9,053 nt of DNA from an uncultured Oribacterium sp. (lineage in GTDB: Bacteria; Bacillota; Clostridia; Lachnospirales; Lachnospiraceae): the NCBI GenBank assembly GCA_902485915.1, contig CABTMH010000132.1:1-9053 (forward strand), read 5' to 3'. The position numbers were made by a program, and so were the translations under genes. Below the pieces are notes generated by a model. That model had not been told where the DNA came from. It saw only the letters and a list, made by a program, of their open reading frames with translations, and did not search any database. Numbering within the stretch: the stretch's first letter is position 1; every line of letters begins with the position of its first letter. Positions 5,832 through 9,053 of the stretch are shown one piece after another.

Positions 5832-5871
5832 AAAGAGCGAAATTAACACTGCTGCGCTGATTTCGCCCTTT
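5832..5871 (-). terminator. Probable terminator of the dehydrogenase gene
   Basis: AAAGAGCGAAAT (5832-5843) pairs with ATTTCGCCCTTT (5860-5871) at 11 of 12 positions around a 16-base loop. On the minus strand the stem ends in CTCTTTT. It lies about 110 bases past the dehydrogenase stop and just before the next gene's promoter, the right place for a terminator, though the T-run is short. Confidence 0.5.
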
Positions 5872-5945
5872 CGCGTTTGTTATTTTATAGGAGTTTTATC
5901 TAAAAAGATAGTAGATGACCCAGATGAATATACGGTGACTGCATG

Positions 5946-5961
5946 ATGACAAATCTGTCAT
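5946..5961. other. Small hairpin after the dehydrogenase gene
   Basis: ATGACA-AATC-TGTCAT is a perfect 6-bp stem with a 4-base loop, starting 18 bases past the dehydrogenase stop on the minus strand. It is followed by TTTT only on the + strand, so it is not a clear minus-strand terminator and may help stabilise the transcript end. Confidence 0.35.
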
Positions 5962-5979
5962 TTTCTCGTTTCCCCGTCA

Positions 5980-7005
5980 TCACTTGCCGAAGGTCAGTAC
6001 GCCCTTGCGATAGGATGGGTCGTGGCTGGTGACGAAGTCGAAAGCCTCCTGTGCTTTCTCCATCGGCCAGGTATGAGAGATGGAGCCACGCAGGTCGATC
6101 TTACCAGCATTGATCATATCGATGACCTCCTGGAACTTACGGTTCTGGAGGCGGCTGCCACGCACATCGAGCTCCTTCGAGGTGATGACGAACTGGTTGA
6201 CCTCATCCGGTCTGGTGGCGAAGCCCATCGTGATCACGCGGCCAGCGTTGCCCGTCGCCTGAAGCGCGGTGAGGAGACTGCCCTTCACGCAGGCTGCATC
6301 GATGGTGAGGGTCGGGCCGTAGCCGCCGGTCAGCTCATGTGCACGTGCCGGTACGTCCTCCTTCAGACTGTTGATCGCATAGGTGGCACCGTGATCGAGG
6401 GCCTCCTGCAGCTTCGCATCATCGATATCTGTCACGGTGATGCTGTGCGGATGGAACTGCTTTACGACACGGAGGATACTGCTGCCGAGCGCGCCGCAGC
6501 CGATGATCATGACATCATCGAGCTCCTCGATCTCGGCACGGGAACAGCACTGAACGGCGATGGTGGTCGGCTCGATCATGACCGCCTCTTCGTCCGTCAG
6601 CATCTCCGGCACCAGGTAACAGTCGGTATCCGGCACCGCCATGTACTCACGATAACCGCCATCGATATGTACGCCACGAACATGCAGATCGCCGCAGACA
6701 TTCGGGCGACCCTTACGGCAGGCATAGCAGTGACCACACGGAACGACCTGATCGATGATGACACGATCGCCCACCTTCACCTTCTTTGCGCTCTCGCCGA
6801 CCTCGACGACATAGCCCACGATCTCATGACCGATGACGCGCGGATAGGTCGCGGCCGCGTTCGTACCGAGATAGATGCCGACATCTGAACCACAGATACC
6901 CGACGCGGCGATCTTTACCAGCACGTTATTCTTTTCATCGATGACCGGCTTCTCCATATCGATGATACGAAGATCATTTGGCTTCACAACCTGAACAGCT
7001 TTCAT
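5980..7005 (-). CDS. Zinc-dependent medium-chain alcohol/polyol dehydrogenase (sugar-acid type)
   Basis: Cytoplasmic NAD-dependent dehydrogenase (341 aa) of the zinc MDR family. Catalytic-zinc residues C38 (SGICGSD), H60/E61 (IGHE) and E145 (MIEP) and structural-zinc cysteines C90, C93, C96 and C104 are all present. The cofactor fold has GCGALG (169-174), with D193 ending the second strand, which favours NAD over NADP. The overall pattern, including RGVHIDGGYREY, resembles the E. coli RspB / L-galactonate dehydrogenase (LgoD) branch rather than ethanol dehydrogenases. A sugar acid or polyol with a secondary hydroxyl oxidised to a ketone is therefore the likely substrate; the exact one cannot be read from sequence. 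The start at 7005 is set by AAGGAGGACA (7011-7020); an upstream in-frame start at 7065 would add 20 unrelated residues. The GntR-type regulator gene upstream shares an operator word with its promoter. Partner catabolic enzymes or a transporter are not in the window. Confidence 0.92.
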   Translation of the reverse strand: MKAVQVVKPNDLRIIDMEKPVIDEKNNVLVKIAASGICGSDVGIYLGTNAAATYPRVIGHEIVGYVVEVGESAKKVKVGDRVIIDQVVPCGHCYACRKGRPNVCGDLHVRGVHIDGGYREYMAVPDTDCYLVPEMLTDEEAVMIEPTTIAVQCCSRAEIEELDDVMIIGCGALGSSILRVVKQFHPHSITVTDIDDAKLQEALDHGATYAINSLKEDVPARAHELTGGYGPTLTIDAACVKGSLLTALQATGNAGRVITMGFATRPDEVNQFVITSKELDVRGSRLQNRKFQEVIDMINAGKIDLRGSISHTWPMEKAQEAFDFVTSHDPSYRKGVLTFGK

Positions 7006-7040
7006 ACAAGTGTCCTCCTTACATAACGTTTTCTGAAATT

Positions 7041-7086
7041 CATGGGATCTGGCCTCGAATCTCATGGGACCCGGTGCCCCCGAATC
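7041..7086. repeat. Imperfect tandem repeat in the dehydrogenase leader
   Basis: Two adjacent copies, 7041-7061 and 7063-7086, each begin CATGGGA and end CGAATC, with a looser middle (second copy 3 bases longer). They lie between the putative transcription start and the ribosome site of the dehydrogenase gene. Confidence 0.55.
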
Positions 7087-7087
7087 A

Positions 7088-7101
7088 ACTTACATACAAG
7101 C
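7088..7101 (-). promoter_or_regulatory. Candidate GntR operator at the dehydrogenase promoter
   Basis: ACTTACATACAAGC is the exact reverse complement of the 14 bases at 8107-8120 in the regulator's own promoter. It lies just downstream of the candidate -10 box, where bound repressor would block transcription. Only one half of the larger palindrome seen at the other site is preserved here. Confidence 0.65.
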
Positions 7102-7109
7102 ACATGAAA

Positions 7110-7138
7110 AAGGTACTTCCGTTGCCGTGAATAGTCAA
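7110..7138 (-). promoter_or_regulatory. Candidate promoter of the dehydrogenase gene
   Basis: On the minus strand TTGACT (7133-7138), a 17-base spacer and TACCTT (7110-7115) form a plausible promoter, with start expected near 7103 and a leader of about 100 bases. The operator word begins at about +1. The -35 is strong and the -10 weak. Confidence 0.5.
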
Positions 7139-7398
7139 TACCAAATCAAATATCCTGCAGCGGAATCGGCGCATTGCACATATTTTGCATATGTAATTTG
7201 TTATATATGGATAGCATCTTTTCAGTACAAATCTGCTGATATACAAGCGCTTTTCGAGTACCATCGCATGCTTCCGTCATGTTTTCCCGGCCGCGCACAT
7301 CGTCCGCATGCTGATCAGCCTGCCCGGCGATGCCCGATGCACGAAGCTCCGGAGCATGTGCACCTTCTCGTCAAACATCCGCCACTTCTATCCGGATC
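7139..7398. other. Non-coding stretch between the GntR gene and the dehydrogenase promoter
   Basis: About 260 bases with no supportable gene. 7140-7260 is clearly AT-rich. TATACAAGC (7240-7248) resembles the operator core CATACAAGC and may be a weak extra regulator site. 7300-7360 is GC-rich with two 10-base palindromes, GCTGATCAGC (7310-7319) and GCTCCGGAGC (about 7345-7354). No T-tracted terminator follows the GntR gene, so read-through into the dehydrogenase gene is possible. Confidence 0.5.
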
Positions 7399-8079
7399 CT
7401 ACTGCACAAAATACTCCGGGTACTTCTCGAGCAGCGCATCCTTCACCAGCTGATAGCGGTTCAGATGCCGGTTCAGCAGGAAGTCACAGAGCTCCGGATC
7501 ATGCTTCTCCAGCGCATAGATCAGCTCCTCATGATCCTTGAGCGTGTGCTCCGGTACATCCACGCGGATGTTCAGGGAACGCAGGCGGTCGTAGTGCACC
7601 ATCTGCTCCTTGATGATCCCGAAGGTCCAGGTTTTGCCTGCCGCCTTATAGACCAGCTCGTGGAACGCGTTATCCAGATCCAGGATGCGTTCCCGGTTTT
7701 CAGAGGCATACGCCCGCTTCAGCTGCTCCAGATTATCGCGCATCGCCTGGATACATCCAGCCGGAAGCTCCGCCTGCGCTGCCTGTCGAAACACTGCGGT
7801 CTCGACGACACAGCGCAGAAAACGGGATTCCTCTACGAGATCATAATCGATCTTCGTCACGAAGCTTCCCTTCTGCGGTACCACCTCTACGAGACGCGTA
7901 CGCGACAGCTCGATCAGCGCCTCCCGTACCGGCGTGCGCGACAGATTCAGCGCCGCCGAAATCTCGTTCTCACTCACGATGTTGCCCGGCGGAAGCTCCA
8001 GTGAAAGTATGTTCGAACGCAGTACACGCACCGCATAGCTCCGGGCATTCTCACCCGGATATCGCTCCAGAATCGTCAT
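7399..8079 (-). CDS. GntR-family (FadR/FCD-type) transcriptional regulator
   Basis: DNA-binding regulator (226 aa). The N-terminal winged helix (about 10-76) carries the GntR pattern: LPPGNIVSENEISAALNLS, then the recognition segment SRTPVREALIEL and the wing VVPQKGSFVT. The C-terminal all-helical FCD domain (about 82-215) has D136-x3-H140, H183 and H205, the metal-binding set of many FCD proteins that sense sugar acids or carboxylates. The start at 8079 is chosen for the purine-rich GGGGGAG 5-6 bases upstream; an in-frame TTG at 8100 would add seven residues. Its promoter contains a long inverted repeat over the transcription start, and the central word of that repeat recurs at the dehydrogenase promoter downstream on the same strand. 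Auto-repression plus control of the dehydrogenase, released by a substrate-like acid, is the likely circuit. The ligand is unknown. Confidence 0.92.
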   Translation of the reverse strand: MTILERYPGENARSYAVRVLRSNILSLELPPGNIVSENEISAALNLSRTPVREALIELSRTRLVEVVPQKGSFVTKIDYDLVEESRFLRCVVETAVFRQAAQAELPAGCIQAMRDNLEQLKRAYASENRERILDLDNAFHELVYKAAGKTWTFGIIKEQMVHYDRLRSLNIRVDVPEHTLKDHEELIYALEKHDPELCDFLLNRHLNRYQLVKDALLEKYPEYFVQ

Positions 8080-8101
8080 CGTTTCTCCCCCATGCAGCAA
8101 A

Positions 8102-8134
8102 AATCAGCTTGTATGTAAGTCATACAGGCTGATT
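8102..8134. promoter_or_regulatory. GntR operator: 14-bp inverted repeat over its own start site
   Basis: AATCAGCTTGTATG (8102-8115) and CATACAGGCTGATT (8121-8134) are reverse complements apart from one T/G position, around the 5-base centre TAAGT. The inner TGTATG/CATACA halves are a typical GntR-like spaced palindrome. It overlaps the -10 box and expected start of the regulator gene, ideal for self-repression. Confidence 0.75.
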
Positions 8135-8140
8135 ATAGCA
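8132..8140 (-). promoter_or_regulatory. Extended -10 promoter of the GntR gene
   Basis: On the minus strand TGCTATAAT is a perfect TATAAT (8132-8137) with the TGn extension (8138-8140). Transcription would start near 8125, inside the inverted repeat, giving a leader of about 45 bases. The -35 region is poor, as is common for extended -10 promoters. Confidence 0.75.
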
Positions 8141-8330
8141 TGGAATTCCGTCGGCAGCCACCGGGCATCCTCTGCAGCCTTCAGCGCGACCTTCAGCACC
8201 AGCTGGCCGGTGAGTTACTCTTCACACGTGTACTGATCAGGCAAGGGAGGGCGGAGGGCAGCCGACATTTCCCCATTCCTTTAAATCCTAGATTATTGTA
8301 TTATAAAGGATATGATGATGCCGGTTTGCG
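8141..8330. other. Divergent intergenic region between GntR and TetR genes
   Basis: No gene supported. 8141-8270 has the GC-rich look of coding DNA but no frame with a ribosome site; one minus-strand frame is open for about 30 codons and may be a gene remnant. 8280-8316 is AT-rich and contains TATGAT (8311-8316) as a possible -10 for the TetR gene, without a good -35. Confidence 0.4.
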
Positions 8331-8430
8331 GAGCATGTATATGGCCGTATCCGGTCAGGTAAAGGTTTGCAATCGATACAAAAGGATTCAAAACCGAGCA
8401 TGGATATGCCCGTATCCGTCCAGGTAAAGG
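8331..8430 (+). repeat. 35-bp near-identical direct repeat in the TetR gene leader
   Basis: 8331-8365 and 8396-8430 match at 31 of 35 positions (both begin GAGCATG, share CCGTATCCG and end CAGGTAAAGG), 65 bp apart. The second copy supplies the AAAGG of the functional ribosome site. This could be a duplicated operator for autoregulation or a duplicated leader segment. Confidence 0.85.
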
Positions 8431-8439
8431 AGTGAGAGA

Positions 8440-8994
8440 ATGGCGAAATTCACCCGGCAGGCGATCATGTACAGCACGCTGAAGCTCCTGCAGGTTAAAC
8501 CGATCGATAAGATCACGGTGCGTGATATCTGTGATCAGTGCGAGCTTACACGAAATACGTTTTACTACTATTTCAGTGATATCTATGAGGTGGTTGAGGA
8601 GCTTCTGAAATTCGAGACGGATAAGTCTCTTTCCGAGCAGCAGGAGTTCGACAGTCTGTATGATACGTATCTTCAGAAGTATCATCTCGTGCTGGAGTAT
8701 AAGAACGCGGTCTATCATCTGTACCACTCGAAGAACCGTGACATGATCCTCCGGTACCTTTTTGACATCACGGAGGATTTCGTCGAGAAGTATGTACGGA
8801 ACGAGGTCCGCGATCATCACTTAAGTGAGGACGATATCCGCTTCATCACCCGCTTTTACAGCGGGTCAATGGTCGGCAGTATCCTCCGCTGGCTGCAGCA
8901 GGGCATGAAGGATTCACAGGAGGAGATCATCTATAAGATGTCGATGGCCTACCAGGCGACGATCCAGACACTGATCGTAAGCGCTCAGTGTTAG
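8440..8994 (+). CDS. TetR-family transcriptional regulator
   Basis: DNA-binding regulator (184 aa). The N-terminal TetR helix-turn-helix covers about residues 5-50: FTRQAIMYSTLKLL, then ITVRDICDQCELTRNTFYYY ending in FSDIYE, the usual TetR recognition helix. The rest is helical, with many aromatic residues (YLQKYHLVLEYKNAVYHLY) and a final helix rich in Met and Gln. It looks most like the Firmicutes TetR subgroup with a DhaS-type C-terminal domain, but the ligand and targets are unknown. AAAGGAG (8426-8432), 7 bases before the ATG, fixes the start. Codon third positions are noticeably less G/C-rich than in the ktr/kdp genes, which may mean a different history. No partner gene is visible on either side: the GntR gene is divergent and the window ends 59 bases downstream. 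Confidence 0.9.
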   Translation: MAKFTRQAIMYSTLKLLQVKPIDKITVRDICDQCELTRNTFYYYFSDIYEVVEELLKFETDKSLSEQQEFDSLYDTYLQKYHLVLEYKNAVYHLYHSKNRDMILRYLFDITEDFVEKYVRNEVRDHHLSEDDIRFITRFYSGSMVGSILRWLQQGMKDSQEEIIYKMSMAYQATIQTLIVSAQC

Positions 8995-9002
8995 CTGAGC
9001 GC
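8981..9002 (+). terminator. Hairpin spanning the TetR stop codon
   Basis: GCGCTCAG (8981-8988) and CTGAGCGC (8995-9002) form a perfect 8-bp stem with the loop TGTTAG, which contains the TAG stop codon. No T-run follows, so if it terminates transcription it is not a classical intrinsic terminator. Confidence 0.5.
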
Positions 9003-9010
9003 ACTAACTT

Positions 9011-9053
9011 ACTATCGTGAGATATTTGGATTTCCATCCTTGTCTTCGATAGT
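9011..9053. other. Inverted repeat at the window edge
   Basis: ACTATCG (9011-9017) and CGATAGT (9047-9053) pair perfectly around a 29-base interior that holds a smaller pair, GGAT-TTCC-ATCC. It may be part of a structured RNA, a terminator or an element end; the window stops exactly at its last base, so it cannot be judged. Confidence 0.35.

Noticed and set aside
5722..5946. Plus-strand 74-codon frame in the gap between the TPM-like gene and the dehydrogenase
   Set aside because: It starts inside the other gene's 5' end on the opposite strand, has no ribosome site and crosses a promoter and a terminator.
6022..6888. Plus-strand 288-codon frame opposite the dehydrogenase
   Set aside because: Antisense shadow of a gene with all zinc and cofactor motifs intact; low-complexity His/Asp/Arg product.
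7277..7357. 26-codon minus-strand ORF after the GntR gene, with AAGGTG 4 bases before its ATG
   Set aside because: Very short with no hydrophobic segment or recognisable pattern; a chance ribosome-like site is as likely.
7064..7453. Plus-strand 129-codon frame over the dehydrogenase upstream region
   Set aside because: It has no ribosome site, overlaps the operator and the GntR gene end, and its composition changes abruptly where it enters the GC-rich part.
8141..8215. Possible remnant of a minus-strand gene upstream of the GntR promoter
   Set aside because: Only about 30 open codons with no recognisable motif; not enough to call a pseudogene.
8140..8427. Plus-strand 95-codon frame before the TetR gene
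   Set aside because: It has no ribosome site, runs through the promoter region and the direct repeat, and resembles no protein I know.

Overview
The window looks like chromosomal DNA of a GC-rich member of the Bacillota (Firmicutes). The signs are strong AAGGAGG-type ribosome sites, TATAAT promoters (several of the extended TGn type), stem-loop terminators, and a KtrAB plus KdpDE style of potassium control. Codon third positions are strongly G/C-biased, so nearly every gene has long empty ORFs on its opposite strand. I cannot name the species. There are no rRNA or tRNA genes, CRISPR arrays or recognisable transposases.

Left part (1-4542, + strand) is a potassium homeostasis locus. It starts with the C-terminal half of the KtrB/TrkH ion-translocating subunit (cut by the window edge) and the complete KtrA gating subunit. 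An unannotated-looking 40-residue single-helix membrane miniprotein follows, with its Shine-Dalgarno overlapping the ktrA stop. After a terminator and an extended -10 promoter comes a short KdpD-type sensor kinase that begins at the Usp domain and lacks the N-terminal Walker-type KdpD domain, then a KdpE-type response regulator. No KdpFABC pump is present, so the kinase pair may control ktrBA or a distant target. Both KtrA and the kinase carry residues spaced like the c-di-AMP sites I recall from the Staphylococcus aureus homologues, suggesting two-level control by that nucleotide. The 174-bp gap between kinase and regulator holds a 23-bp direct repeat and a possible 55-codon ORF.

Middle part (4543-5979): a dense cluster of hairpins separates the convergent kdpE-like gene and a minus-strand gene for a two-helix membrane protein with a Gly/Ser-rich N-terminus, a TPM-like outer domain and a C-terminal zinc ribbon.

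Right part (5980-8134, - strand): a zinc-dependent medium-chain dehydrogenase of the sugar-acid/polyol type and, upstream of it, a GntR/FadR-type regulator. A 14-bp word found at both promoters, embedded in a 33-bp inverted repeat over the regulator's own start site, argues that the regulator represses itself and the dehydrogenase.

Far right (8135-9053, + strand): a TetR-family regulator whose leader carries a 35-bp near-duplicate, and a hairpin spanning its stop codon.
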